In this document: positions 43,072 to 51,916 of the stretch, piece after piece
How the letters are laid out: the number at the start of each line of letters is the position of its first letter
Numbering within the stretch: the stretch's first letter is position 1
From: Paraburkholderia phytofirmans OLGA172
GTDB taxonomy: Bacteria; Pseudomonadota; Gammaproteobacteria; Burkholderiales; Burkholderiaceae
Assembly: GCF_001634365.1 (NCBI RefSeq)
Contig: NZ_CP014578.1
Span: forward strand, 744,001-808,000
DNA length: 64,000 bases
Reading direction: 5' to 3'
Translations under genes and position numbers: made by a program
The notes under the pieces: model-generated
Told to the model about the DNA's origin: nothing
Databases searched by the model: none
The model's input: the letters and a program-made list of their open reading frames with translations, nothing else

Positions 43072-44052
43072 ATGACTATGACCCATAATGGACTGCTTCG
43101 ATCATTCAAAAAGCGCAGTTGCTACACTATTGAGTTTCTCTATGAAAATGGACTTGCCGAGGGGAAGTGGACGACGCAGGCGGACGCATTGAATGCACTG
43201 GGTGTCAGTCAGGCGGAACTGTCGTTGGCACTTAAGTTAGCTGAATTGCCAGATGGGTTGATCGAGTTGTTCGAAAAGCCTGCTGAGATAACCCCTTATT
43301 CGGTACGGGTTATGCGCGAGGTTATAGCGCGGGATGGCCTTGAAATCGTGGGTCAGCGAATTGGGGAGCATGTTGCCGCTGGCAACAAGTTTCCAACCAG
43401 GGCGGTGCTTGCGATGGTAAAAGGGCAAGTGTTCGCGTCGAAGCAATCATTGCGCTGGTCCCGCGAGTCTGAGAATCGAATCCTGAAAAGCACACTAGAC
43501 TTACCCAGGAACATCTCCCACCGATATCATCTCGGTGTCGCCAAAGGGGAATGGACAAGTTACAGCGGTTGCTCCCGTGCGCTCAATATTTCCCGAAAGA
43601 ACATACGCGACGCCGTGTACATCAAAGCGCTCTGGCACAGTCTGCCGGTTCTTTTCGCCGAGACTGAACTGACTTTTGCCGTCGGACGGAAACTCCTTGC
43701 GCTTGACAAAGATTGGGGCAGGCAAGTACTGCTCCAGCGCGCTCAGAGCATTTATTTAAAAATGAAGGGGATGGGGGCGACGGCCGAAACCGTCCTTCGA
43801 GAGTTTAATAACGAGAATGTCCGGCCATCTGATCTTTCTCGTGTGCGCATCAGGCGGGGAAGGGGAACTAAACGACTCATTATCGAGTGCAACCATGCAG
43901 ACTTCCTCTTCCAATATCGTCGGGAATTGGAGTTCGCCATTCGCAGTGCTCTGAAAAAAATTACTGTTACCTCCGAGGGCATCGAGATCAACCGTCTGTT
44001 GAGCAATCATCTCTGCTTCAAGACCGCGGCTCCTCGGTTTTCCGCTACCTGA
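43072..44052 (+). CDS. ParB/KorB-like HTH protein with two related halves, no nuclease domain
   Basis: 326 residues. Residues about 15-90 (YENGLAEGKWTTQADALNAL, GVSQAELSLALKLAELPDGL) resemble the central HTH of ParB/KorB proteins. A second similar block is at about 155-230 (HLGVAKGEWTSYSGCSRALN, ISRKNIRDAVYIKALWHSLP). The N-terminal ParB CTPase/nuclease box (GERRxxA) is missing. It could bind a partition-like or regulatory site of an integrative element. ATG at 43072 or 43078. Not identified to family with confidence. Confidence 0.6.
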   Translation: MTMTHNGLLRSFKKRSCYTIEFLYENGLAEGKWTTQADALNALGVSQAELSLALKLAELPDGLIELFEKPAEITPYSVRVMREVIARDGLEIVGQRIGEHVAAGNKFPTRAVLAMVKGQVFASKQSLRWSRESENRILKSTLDLPRNISHRYHLGVAKGEWTSYSGCSRALNISRKNIRDAVYIKALWHSLPVLFAETELTFAVGRKLLALDKDWGRQVLLQRAQSIYLKMKGMGATAETVLREFNNENVRPSDLSRVRIRRGRGTKRLIIECNHADFLFQYRRELEFAIRSALKKITVTSEGIEINRLLSNHLCFKTAAPRFSAT

Positions 44053-44510
44053 CACGCTGCGCACGGCGCATTGCCTAGGCAGCGGGCATCAGGGTCCAGC
44101 CTTTGAAAGACCACGCGCATCAACACCGTCCGGATATGGAGCGACCTCGTCCCAGCGGCCAGTCAGCGCTCCCCCTGAAGGCGGGATGATCGTCGAGATT
44201 TTCTCGCTCAGGAGTTGTATTCGGAGGCATGACGTCTCCATTGAAGCTCTGCTTCTTAACACTGCCCTGGTCGCAATCCTCCCGTCGATTCGCCCCAAAC
44301 CCCCCTTGTTCGCGGGCGTCACATTCCTGCTCTCCGTTGGACTTACTAAGTTTGAGTTCCCGCGCGTCACAGCCGTGCTCTTGGTGCCAGGTAACCCGAC
44401 CAATGGCCACGAGGCTCCAGATCTCCTTTTTGTTGCGCCGTTACCTTGACTTCCAGCTGCACAAGGCAAGCTCAAGGTATCGAAAACAGCAGCGAGCGAA
44501 AGGAGAACAG
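44053..44510. other. Intergenic region without a supported gene
   Basis: 458 bp. Open frames exist on both strands (for example 44186-44449 plus, 44089-44475 minus) but lack ribosome sites and recognisable domains. It probably contains the promoter for the gene at 44511. Confidence 0.35.
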
Positions 44511-45173
44511 ATGGAAAAGGTTAAGGTGCAGCTTCCTTCAGCGGGCAACGAGGCATTCAACATTGCTGCGTGCTTCGAGGGTCTAGGCATGGATTCCAGG
44601 CGGCTGGATTATGAACGCGCCGGATGGATGGCGCAGCGACGTCGGCTATGTTCTCCATTAGCAAAACATGTTGCATCGGTGCTCAAGGCGATGACCGACA
44701 GTGCGTTCGTTGTCCGCCGTGGAGTTGTGTTGGAGCACGCGCCGGGCACGCGCAATCCCGTAACATGGATAGATTGTCTTGCTGTCTCCGCGTACGGCGC
44801 GTTTGCCATCGATCGATACGACTGGATGGGCATGGTCAAGAGCTCAATGAATGCTGACGAGCTTCTTTTGCATGAAAGGCCTGGCGTTGTTTCCGTGCAG
44901 ACATCTCCATTACGCAGGGCAAAGCCAGCACTGCGACACCTGCGCGTGATACTTGGCGCATACAATTGCCCCGTTGAAAGCATCGCCGTATTTTCTGCCT
45001 CGCACTGTGTGCTTGATCCCGCGTTGCCGGAAACCATCCTGCAAGCGGCTGAGCTGCACCATTTCATGCGAACTAGGTTAAAGCGCTATCGCGAGACCCA
45101 TTCCCAATATCTTGATTCCGACAGCATCTCCGCGCATTTGCAATCGCGCTGTGCGGATTGGGGGAAAAGCTGA
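44511..45173 (+). CDS. Divergent NERD-domain protein, probably without nuclease activity
   Basis: 220 residues; the ATG at 44511 has AGGAGA 5-10 nt upstream, so the 94 upstream codons are excluded. The core VVLEHAPGTRNPVTWIDCLA...YGAFAIDRYDW aligns with LILIHAPGSAFPTAEIDHLV...FGIFVIETKHW of the NERD protein at 49443. The first Asp of the PD-(D/E)xK-type site is kept, but the ETK element has become DRY, losing the catalytic lysine. It may have become a binding or regulatory partner. No membrane helix. Confidence 0.65.
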   Translation: MEKVKVQLPSAGNEAFNIAACFEGLGMDSRRLDYERAGWMAQRRRLCSPLAKHVASVLKAMTDSAFVVRRGVVLEHAPGTRNPVTWIDCLAVSAYGAFAIDRYDWMGMVKSSMNADELLLHERPGVVSVQTSPLRRAKPALRHLRVILGAYNCPVESIAVFSASHCVLDPALPETILQAAELHHFMRTRLKRYRETHSQYLDSDSISAHLQSRCADWGKS

Positions 45174-45699
45174 AATTGCCAACTATTGATTAGTAAATGG
45201 CCGGGAATGAGGGGGCTGGAAGTCCCAGTCAATGCGGCGCGGACGTTTCGGGCACTCACGTGAAACCAGCAAAACCCGTATGGCCGCTAGACTGCGGGCC
45301 GGGTGAGACGCCTGATGATGGTTCGGCCGCCGTAACACGAGCACGCGGTGAACGGCACCTGCTATTTCGTTGGACGAGGAAAAGACCCCCTCTTTTCCTT
45401 AGCTTTCTGCGTGGAACGTAGTGCGTAGGGGCGCTATAGTCACCTTACACACCGCGTTTTCAACGCATCGACTGGAACGAATCGTACGATTCACGGAAGG
45501 CCTTTTCTCTCGCCCATCAGCGTCTGACGCTGATCTGGACTCGGGAACCGGCTTGGGGATTGTCGAGATTCTCACTGCTTTTTTGACCACCGGAAGGTGG
45601 CAGCCTCTTCTGGAAAAGCGCTTTTTTTCGGATCATTCATCGTCTTTGGGCGATTGGCCTTACGAAGAAAACCATCAATCATTTAATAGTGGAGTAGCC
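45174..45699. other. Intergenic or unassigned coding region
   Basis: 526 bp. A frame continuous with the gene at 45700 runs from 45421 (93 codons) but lacks a ribosome site at its start. No other feature could be supported. Confidence 0.35.
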
Positions 45700-46170
45700 A
45701 TGAAATTAATAGGTGTTGTCGTGTCCTATGAAGATGGGACTGTACTTGCTGATCGTGCTTTACTGAGCCCCGAATCAGCGCAGGTGACGTTGCCGGCACG
45801 TTTAATATCGCTAATAGAGATCCTTGATCAATTCGACCGACGAAAATCATTTATTGCTGAATACGGTAGCGCTCGATTCGCGATAAAGCATGATTCTGAA
45901 CGCGGGTATTTCATCGATTTCAATGCCGCTGTTCGTCGCGAGACGCTTTTTAACGTCAAGCGCCTCTTTTCTCAGTCCGCTGGTCAGCGGGAACTTAACG
46001 GGCGATTTGCACACATGCTTAGTGCCATTGCTTTAATTGGAGCCTGCCTTGAAGTTGCAACTACTCCCGCTCTGAGCGGGAAGTCCCTTGTTGAACCTGT
46101 CGCACTTTGTTTTTTGTCGATAGCACTTCTCGTTATTGGGCATCGCTGCTTTGCTATTCAAAGTTCATGA
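45700..46170 (+). CDS. Hypothetical protein with C-terminal membrane segment
   Basis: 156 residues from the ATG at 45700, with GTGGAG 6-11 nt upstream; the open frame extends to 45421 without a start signal. The soluble N-terminal 105 residues (MKLIGVVVSYEDGTVLADRA) are followed by one or two hydrophobic segments (MLSAIALIGACLEVA and VALCFLSIALLVIGHRCFAI). No family is recognised. It lies between the two NERD genes and the recombinase, so it is probably part of the same island. Confidence 0.5.
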   Translation: MKLIGVVVSYEDGTVLADRALLSPESAQVTLPARLISLIEILDQFDRRKSFIAEYGSARFAIKHDSERGYFIDFNAAVRRETLFNVKRLFSQSAGQRELNGRFAHMLSAIALIGACLEVATTPALSGKSLVEPVALCFLSIALLVIGHRCFAIQSS

Positions 46171-46981
46171 ACTTGTGCGCCGCAGTTGGTCAATGCCGCA
46201 GCGGCGCAGCCATGCAGGAGGAAGGCAGCGGTGTCAGACCGATCAATGGTCGCGTTGCCGCGCCTTCCTCAGCGGTACCGCGGCAATCCTGCCGCATAGT
46301 GAGTCCTCGTTGCGATGCGCCAGAGTCTATGCGCGCCATCTTAAGATGGCTGCCAACTATGCGTTGCGGCGAGCTGACGTCGTATCGCATGGGAGGCCAA
46401 TGGGCAAAGCGCGAACTGTACCCAACAGAGAGAAGTATCGTCCAGGCCAGTCGGCCACCTGGCCAATACTCATTACCTGTCTGTGCCAAGTGCTGTCACG
46501 CGGTTTTGTAATCCGACGTGACAGCGACTGGTTGCGTGACAATTTCACAATAGACTAATTGCTGTTTTTACAACGCCCCCCGCGCTACCGGCGTTTTCAC
46601 GACGGCGAACAAGCCCAGCTTTCCTCAGGCATCTCAGCGGAGCATCCGTCAAATTGACCTTGAGTTCATTCATCATCAGATAGTGCGCCTCACGTCAACT
46701 TTACGTGAGTCCGTATCTCGCTGTGGGCATCCACCCCGTTCCGGGACCTTTCCACTCAAGGGCCTATCCGATAACGGATCCCACAGCTCAACGCGTCACC
46801 CGGCCCTTCCAATTACCTCGAAAACCCTCGCATATGCGTGTGGGCAACCTCCGCCCAGCGCGCTTTTTTAGACATCCAACGATGTCCAGATGTGTCACGA
46901 GCCATTCGTGACCGGAGGCGTGTTCGCGTATCCCGCGCGCGAACATGGGTTGAGACGCGGGTCGGACTCTGGAGGTAGGCG
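46171..46981. other. 0.8-kb non-coding region before the recombinase gene
   Basis: No convincing gene. The 3' 120 bp hold a run of hairpins listed separately, plus an ATCCG/CGGAT inverted repeat near 46767-46780. This is the likely place for the promoter and attachment site of the recombinase. Confidence 0.4.
46871..46945. repeat. Three consecutive hairpins upstream of the tyrosine recombinase
   Basis: GACATC/GATGTC (46871-46876, 46881-46886), TCACGA/TCGTGA (46895-46900, 46906-46911) and TGTTCGCG/CGCGAACA (46921-46928, 46938-46945), all perfect, 4-9-nt loops, ending 37 bp before the recombinase start. The spacing of about 25 bp suggests DNA-binding or folding sites and not chance. Confidence 0.6.
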
Positions 46982-48076
46982 ATGAGCATGATGTCAAAAG
47001 CCATACACGATTCAGCAGTGAGCAGCAAAAAGGCGGGCGGTAGCTTTGCAACACAACAGAACAGGCGGTTTGATACGACAGGTCTTTTGCGCTTCGCCAG
47101 ACAGGTTGGCGAGTTACATTCGTCGATCAGCGAGATTCCAGCATGGGTAATTCATGCGTATGCCCAATACTGCGCAGCGCAGGGCAAAGCTGCGGGCACG
47201 CTGGCAAATATATTCGCGGCTATTCGAGTCACGTCGCGCTATGCCGGTCGGAACATTGATGCCGTCTGCAGCAATAAGGAGCTGCAACTGGTTCGGCGAG
47301 TAAGGAAAGGAACAAAGCGGGCCATGACCCCGAGGGAAATTGAGGCGTTGTTCGTGCGAGCAAGGAGGATTGACCAGGGGCTAACCCACATGATTTCGCT
47401 CGCACTTCATCTGGGCCTGCGGCGTAAGGAAGCGTTGATGTGCCCGCCTGATCTAAGGATGTGGCTTGATGCACTCGAGCGCGGCGACTCCACGATTTCG
47501 CTAATGCGCGGTTCTAAAAATGCAAGACCCCGGCAAGTACGAGTCATCGAAAGCGAGCGAGCGCAGACAACTGAATCGGTCCGGTCTGCACTCGCTTACT
47601 GTCGCGAGCATAACTTGGAATTGATCACGGGCAATGGCAAAACTCTCAAATCGGCAATGAATCGCCTGAAGGCATTGCTGCGGCGTGCCGGCGTCACCGG
47701 TCCTACAAGTTTCCATTCTCTTCGCTATACCTATGCGCTCAAGAGTGCGCTGGAGCTGCTGGAAGCCGGAGTACCCCCGTATGATGTTCTAGTCCAACTA
47801 AGCGAATCGCTCGGCCACGGTCCAACACGCGCCCAGATGATCCTTGGACACTACTGCCAGTCCATCAGGGACAAATTTGAAGGTCAAATATCGCTGTACA
47901 ACGTCAAAGATGAGCGCCGCCCACCGGCCAAATTGCCGCGTGCAGCAGCCCGTCAATTGGCGAAGCGCCGACATAGCGCGCTAAGTGGCTATCCGATCGG
48001 CCGCGCTGGCCCCGCAGACGATGAGACAGCACTCCACGGCCGCACTTCGGTCGAGAAGTGTCTTTTCAAATCCTGA
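46982..48076 (+). CDS. Tyrosine recombinase/integrase
   Basis: 364 residues from the ATG at 46982; GGAGG lies 9-13 nt upstream. An N-terminal SAM-like core-binding region precedes the catalytic domain with the R-K-H-R-H-Y set: HLGLRRKEAL (Arg), TSFHSLRYTYA (His and Arg), ESLGHGPTRAQMILGHY (His and nucleophile Tyr, about residue 296). A basic tail of about 65 residues is added. It is not a phage lambda-like attP integrase in an obvious way; no tRNA target is seen beside it. It probably moves or once moved the surrounding island. Confidence 0.88.
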   Translation: MSMMSKAIHDSAVSSKKAGGSFATQQNRRFDTTGLLRFARQVGELHSSISEIPAWVIHAYAQYCAAQGKAAGTLANIFAAIRVTSRYAGRNIDAVCSNKELQLVRRVRKGTKRAMTPREIEALFVRARRIDQGLTHMISLALHLGLRRKEALMCPPDLRMWLDALERGDSTISLMRGSKNARPRQVRVIESERAQTTESVRSALAYCREHNLELITGNGKTLKSAMNRLKALLRRAGVTGPTSFHSLRYTYALKSALELLEAGVPPYDVLVQLSESLGHGPTRAQMILGHYCQSIRDKFEGQISLYNVKDERRPPAKLPRAAARQLAKRRHSALSGYPIGRAGPADDETALHGRTSVEKCLFKS

Positions 48077-48085
48077 GGTATTTCT

Positions 48086-48454
48086 ATGTCAGATTCTCTG
48101 TTGATTCATCAAGTGAGATATTGCGCCGAACGAATCGGATTCAACGACACAATGCGCACTATCACGAATACCGTTTGGCTTGCAATTGAACAATTTACTG
48201 CTCGATATTCGGAAATTCCGAAGCGGTTAGAAGACCTGAACGTAGCTTCGGTTGCGCGCTTCATCGAAACTCGTTCAGAGGGGAATCCGGACGTGGAATC
48301 GCTACTGTTGGAGCTCACCTGCGTCAGGCTGATTTTGCTCGAGTCAGGTTTCTCCCACAACGAGTTGACACAGCTTAGCGTTCGCGTGAGACGCGAACGG
48401 CTTGTCAATGACAAAAGCGGTAAATACCAGTTTGCCAAAAGACTTTATGCCTGA
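48086..48454 (+). CDS. Hypothetical protein, 122 residues, downstream of the recombinase
   Basis: It starts 9 nt after the recombinase stop with GAGG 8-11 nt before the ATG, so it is co-transcribed. It appears all helical (LIHQVRYCAERIGFNDTMRT, LTCVRLILLESGFSHNELTQ) and contains no known motif. The tight coupling suggests an accessory factor for recombination, by inference only. Confidence 0.6.
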   Translation: MSDSLLIHQVRYCAERIGFNDTMRTITNTVWLAIEQFTARYSEIPKRLEDLNVASVARFIETRSEGNPDVESLLLELTCVRLILLESGFSHNELTQLSVRVRRERLVNDKSGKYQFAKRLYA

Positions 48455-48758
48455 TTCCAGTAGGCGACGAGGCCTCGGGCTGACGCCGCGTTGAGCGCGT
48501 CGGCGACGCAATCGATGGTAGAGACGCAGGCTGCAGGCTGCGATCGCATCACACGTGCGTGTGTCGGCTCCGTCTGCCATGGATTAAATAATACGCAGCA
48601 AACCAGACTGCGAGGTCCACCTTGTGAGCCCCGCCGGTTTCGCAGTTCGCCTCTTCGCTTCGCCGATGGCGCACGCAGCCCGATAAACGACGCGCCCCCG
48701 AAAAAGCCGGCGCGTTGCGCCGCAGTGATCTTTCACCGGTTAAAAAAGGAAAATTGGT
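48455..48758. other. Intergenic region without a supported gene
   Basis: 304 bp between the two island genes. An AAGGA ribosome site belongs to the gene at 48759. Nothing else stands out. Confidence 0.35.
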
Positions 48759-49379
48759 ATGCAAGTTGTCTATGATTACCGATACGTTATTGCCTGCAGC
48801 AGTTTGCCGGGCGAATTCAAGCGCGAATTTCGCAAGCTTGTCAGGCGCAAAGTCAACTGGAAATATGATCGGCGAACAGGTGCGAATTACCCAGTCTCGC
48901 CCGAAACACAATGTCGTCGCGTGGCGGAACTGATGGATGGCTTTGAGGCGTTGCGTGCTGGTGGCTTTGCCCTGCAAACGCCATGGAACTTCCAGGGCAA
49001 GCATTTAAGCTATCTCATTGCCCGATGGTCGGCGCAAGATGCAACCTGGTACGATCAGGCCAAACTCGTACATTGGCGCGAGTTTCTGCTTTGGATCAGA
49101 AAGCGCACACTCCTTGCGCTGCTCAATTCGACTGTGCGAGCGCAGACGGCGTACGGCGACAAATCACCCGCTGTGGCGGCCGTTGCGCCAGCCCGCGGCG
49201 GCCCGGCTATCCCCGTGCTCACATATGACAACGTCCTGTCGGCGTTGACGGAGCATCGCGGCAATCTGCGAAAGGCGGCGCGTGCGCTTGGTACGACGAC
49301 GCGCGCGTTGTCACAGGCCTTCACCGAAGATACTCCATCAGAAAAGCGGCTTCCTTCTGGCATTCGGATTCTCACGTGA
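48759..49379 (+). CDS. Integrase-N-like domain joined to a Fis-type HTH
   Basis: 206 residues, AAGGA before the ATG. The N-terminal 130 residues (PVSPETQCRRVAELMDGFEA, LQTPWNFQGKHLSYLIARWS) resemble the SAM-like core-binding domain of a tyrosine-recombinase subgroup. No catalytic domain follows. Instead the C-terminus has a Fis/HTH_8 motif (NVLSALTEHRGNLRKAARAL, GTTTRALSQAF). It may be a regulator or directionality factor that binds the same DNA as the recombinase. The two-domain reading is by eye. Confidence 0.55.
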   Translation: MQVVYDYRYVIACSSLPGEFKREFRKLVRRKVNWKYDRRTGANYPVSPETQCRRVAELMDGFEALRAGGFALQTPWNFQGKHLSYLIARWSAQDATWYDQAKLVHWREFLLWIRKRTLLALLNSTVRAQTAYGDKSPAVAAVAPARGGPAIPVLTYDNVLSALTEHRGNLRKAARALGTTTRALSQAFTEDTPSEKRLPSGIRILT

Positions 49380-49442
49380 TCCTTGACTTCGCAAAGGACT
49401 GCATAAGCTGGTTTTACCGATATCAACACAGGAGAAACCAGT

Positions 49443-50150
49443 ATGCTGTTACAACTAATTGCGCTCGGCGCCTTGTTGCTGTGGGCGTATCTGAGCTGCA
49501 ACAGTAAGTGTTTTTTGGATGACAGAGCCCCCATAGCAGGGACGTTTCCGCCTATGGCGCCCGGCGAGGAAGGGGAGAGGCGGATTTCAGGCGATCTGCA
49601 CAGGCATCTCGCACGCTTGTGTGGCGATGACTGGTTGGTATTCGATGGCCTCATTCTTATTCACGCGCCGGGGAGCGCCTTTCCGACCGCCGAGATAGAT
49701 CATCTGGTGATCACGCCGTTCGGAATATTCGTTATCGAAACAAAGCATTGGGCTGGCGCTGTCACACGTGGTGAAACCGACGATAAGCTGATGCTCGCGG
49801 CGATTGACGGACAGCGACTCGCGGGCACATCGCCGATGAAGCAGAATGCGGCAAAGGTGCGGTTTCTCAGGGGGCTGCTCCCGCCGCGACTGTGGAACGT
49901 CGAAGGTCTCGGCGTGTTTTCGCACGAAGCAGGAACGGTGGATCCGACACTTCCCGCCGCATTGCTTGAGCGTGGCGAACTTTACAGGCATCTGAGGACA
50001 TGCCAGAAGCGATTTGCACATACTGGAACGGGGCGCTTGCCTGTGCGCACGGTCGCCGACGAGATTCTGCGGCATGCAGACATGCGACCACAAGCCCTCG
50101 TAGAACACCGGCAACGCATTCAGGAAGGTCGCGCACGCGGTCAAGGGTGA
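49443..50150 (+). CDS. Membrane-anchored NERD-domain protein (nuclease-related)
   Basis: 235 residues, AGGAG before the ATG. One N-terminal helix (LLQLIALGALLLWAYLSC) anchors a NERD domain with the complete PD-(D/E)xK-type core: EIDHLVITPFGIFVIETKHW (Asp, Glu, Lys). A tail of about 100 residues follows (LRTCQKRFAHTGTGRLPVRT). NERD proteins are often in mobile elements and are thought to be nucleases. Context: last gene of the 43-50-kb island and homologous to the inactive-looking protein at 44511. Confidence 0.82.
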   Translation: MLLQLIALGALLLWAYLSCNSKCFLDDRAPIAGTFPPMAPGEEGERRISGDLHRHLARLCGDDWLVFDGLILIHAPGSAFPTAEIDHLVITPFGIFVIETKHWAGAVTRGETDDKLMLAAIDGQRLAGTSPMKQNAAKVRFLRGLLPPRLWNVEGLGVFSHEAGTVDPTLPAALLERGELYRHLRTCQKRFAHTGTGRLPVRTVADEILRHADMRPQALVEHRQRIQEGRARGQG

Positions 50151-50316
50151 TACGAATTGTCTGCCCTGATCTGAGTTCGGGACCGCTTCAAAGTGCTGTT
50201 GCTGCCAGCTAATCAGGATGGCGACTCTGAAGTCACGCCCCGATCACGGCGAAGGTGAGCCTTCGGAAGAGACTAAACTGCGGGTAAGCATGGTGGGGCG
50301 GTTTCTGTCGGGCGTG

Positions 50317-51426
50317 CTACCTGCGATCACCGCCTCGCTTTCTCACCACCATCCACCTCGGCGACTTGAAGCGCACGATGCTCATGTAGAGCCACACATA
50401 AGTCGCCGCAAACACCACCACAAAACAGAACAAATGCAGCGTATGCCGCCAGAACAACGTCGCCGGCACAACCGCAATCAGACACAGCAACCAAAGATAC
50501 GGCGACGTCAGCGAATTCCTCCGCGTCAACTCCCGCGCCGTCCTCGCCCCCACCGCCCATCGCATCAACCGCTTATAAACCAGCATATGCAGATGCACGC
50601 CATCGGGAATCCCCGGCGACATCCCGCGAATGAACTTCTTCCGGTAAATCGAGAAGCAGGTTTCGAAGATCGGATACATGAAAAGCAGCACCGGATACCA
50701 CGCCGACACATCGCGATTGCGCATCACGAGCATGATCGACAACTCGGCAAGCATGAAGCCGATGAAATACGCGCCACCGTCGCCGAGAAAAATCAGCCCC
50801 GCCGGAAAATTCCAGATAAAGAAACCAAGCACCGCGCCCATCATCATGAACGATGCCGACAGCACGATCGGATCGTGCACCTGGAACGCCACGTAAGCGA
50901 GTGAAGCGAACATCATGAACGCGACCATCGACGCCAGGCCATTGAAGCCGTCGATGATATTGATCGCGTTGGCAAGCGCAGCGACCGCCAGCACAGTGAC
51001 CGCGCAGGAGATCACCGCATACGAGAGCAGAAAGTCGAGCGGCGGCACGCTGATGCGCGTGACGGCGATATTCAGCAGGAAGTAGGCGAGGGCGGCTGCT
51101 GCCATCGTGCAGACGAGCCGCGCGAGCGGCGACACGCGCTTGGTCAGATCCTCGACCAATCCCGAGCCGAACGCCGGCACACCGCAAGCGATCAGCCCCA
51201 GAATGCCGCCCGACACGGCGGGATACGCATGATGCAACTGCACCGCGGACACGATCAGCCCGATCAGAATCCCAACGCCGCCGATACGTGGCACCGGGCG
51301 CACATGGAATTTCTGCACGCCGGCCAGATCGGTATCGGTGGAGAATTTTTCATGCAGATGCGCATAGCGCACGATCAACAGCGTGATCAGCAGTGAAACG
51401 AGAAAGCCGAGCGCAAAACTAAGCAT
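50317..51426 (-). CDS. Undecaprenyl-phosphate sugar-1-phosphate transferase (WecA-like), intact copy
   Basis: About 369 residues from the ATG at 51426; a TTG at 51462 would add 12. Some ten helices. Family motifs are FHVRPVPRIGGVGILIG, ALANAINIIDGFNGLASM (NxxNxxDGxxGL) and AGLIFLGDGGAYFIGFML, then the cytosolic HLHMLVYKRLMRW. It starts glycan chains by transfer of a sugar-1-phosphate to undecaprenyl phosphate. Two broken relatives lie at 22790-23088 and 37041-37763. It stands alone, leftward, before the capsule genes and could be their initiating enzyme. Confidence 0.9.
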   Translation of the reverse strand: MLSFALGFLVSLLITLLIVRYAHLHEKFSTDTDLAGVQKFHVRPVPRIGGVGILIGLIVSAVQLHHAYPAVSGGILGLIACGVPAFGSGLVEDLTKRVSPLARLVCTMAAAALAYFLLNIAVTRISVPPLDFLLSYAVISCAVTVLAVAALANAINIIDGFNGLASMVAFMMFASLAYVAFQVHDPIVLSASFMMMGAVLGFFIWNFPAGLIFLGDGGAYFIGFMLAELSIMLVMRNRDVSAWYPVLLFMYPIFETCFSIYRKKFIRGMSPGIPDGVHLHMLVYKRLMRWAVGARTARELTRRNSLTSPYLWLLCLIAVVPATLFWRHTLHLFCFVVVFAATYVWLYMSIVRFKSPRWMVVRKRGGDRR

Positions 51427-51521
51427 GAAAGTGGGCCTGAGCGAAGACGCCGAATTATACAAACGAAACGCGCGCCGTCCTGAAAAGTAGCGTTCGCGCC
51501 AAGCGTGTGGAAAATCCCGGA

Positions 51522-51659
51522 TGGCGAAGTACTGGAGGAAGGGCGAATCTGCTTGGCATCAGCAGGCCTGGCGACAAGAACATCAGGCGCGTGATGGTTT
51601 TGTGCGCGCGAGCTTACATGCGACAGCTTGATAAGCGAACCGGCCGCCTCGCCGAGTAG
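51522..51659 (+). pseudogene. C-terminal remnant of an IS110-family transposase
   Basis: The frame reads TGGRANLLGISRPGDKNIRR, VMVLCARAYMRQLDKRTGRL, AE, stop, resembling the IS110/IS116 C-terminal domain (GGxxRLLGISKRGDKYLRxLLIHGARAV). The 5' part is absent and no end repeats were found. Confidence 0.7.
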
Positions 51660-51916
51660 GTTCGTTCAATGTTGACACGCCGGCATTCGAACGTCGTGGC
51701 ATGAGCTAGCCAACAAGCTAGCGCGCGCGTCGTGGGCCATCACTGCCCGAAATGCGGTGTTCGACGCGGGGCAGGCTAGCTCTGTACCTGAACGAATTAA
51801 GGAACGGACCGTATGAAGCCGCCATACACCGGTATAGACATAGCTACAGATGCGATGGCATGCGCAGTGAAGGCGGCGTTAATGCGCTGTTGCTACATTA
51901 CTTTGAACGGCCGTCG

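Noticed and set aside
42558..43088. 176-codon plus-strand frame upstream of the ParB-like gene
   Set aside because: No recognisable domain, composition unlike neighbouring genes and its end overlaps the real start at 43072.
44229..44510. 94-codon upstream extension of the NERD-like gene
   Set aside because: AGGAGA directly precedes the ATG at 44511, and the extension has a serine/cysteine-rich composition unlike protein.
50218..50904. 228-codon plus-strand frame
   Set aside because: Antisense to the WecA-like gene and extremely rich in His, Arg and Pro; a shadow.
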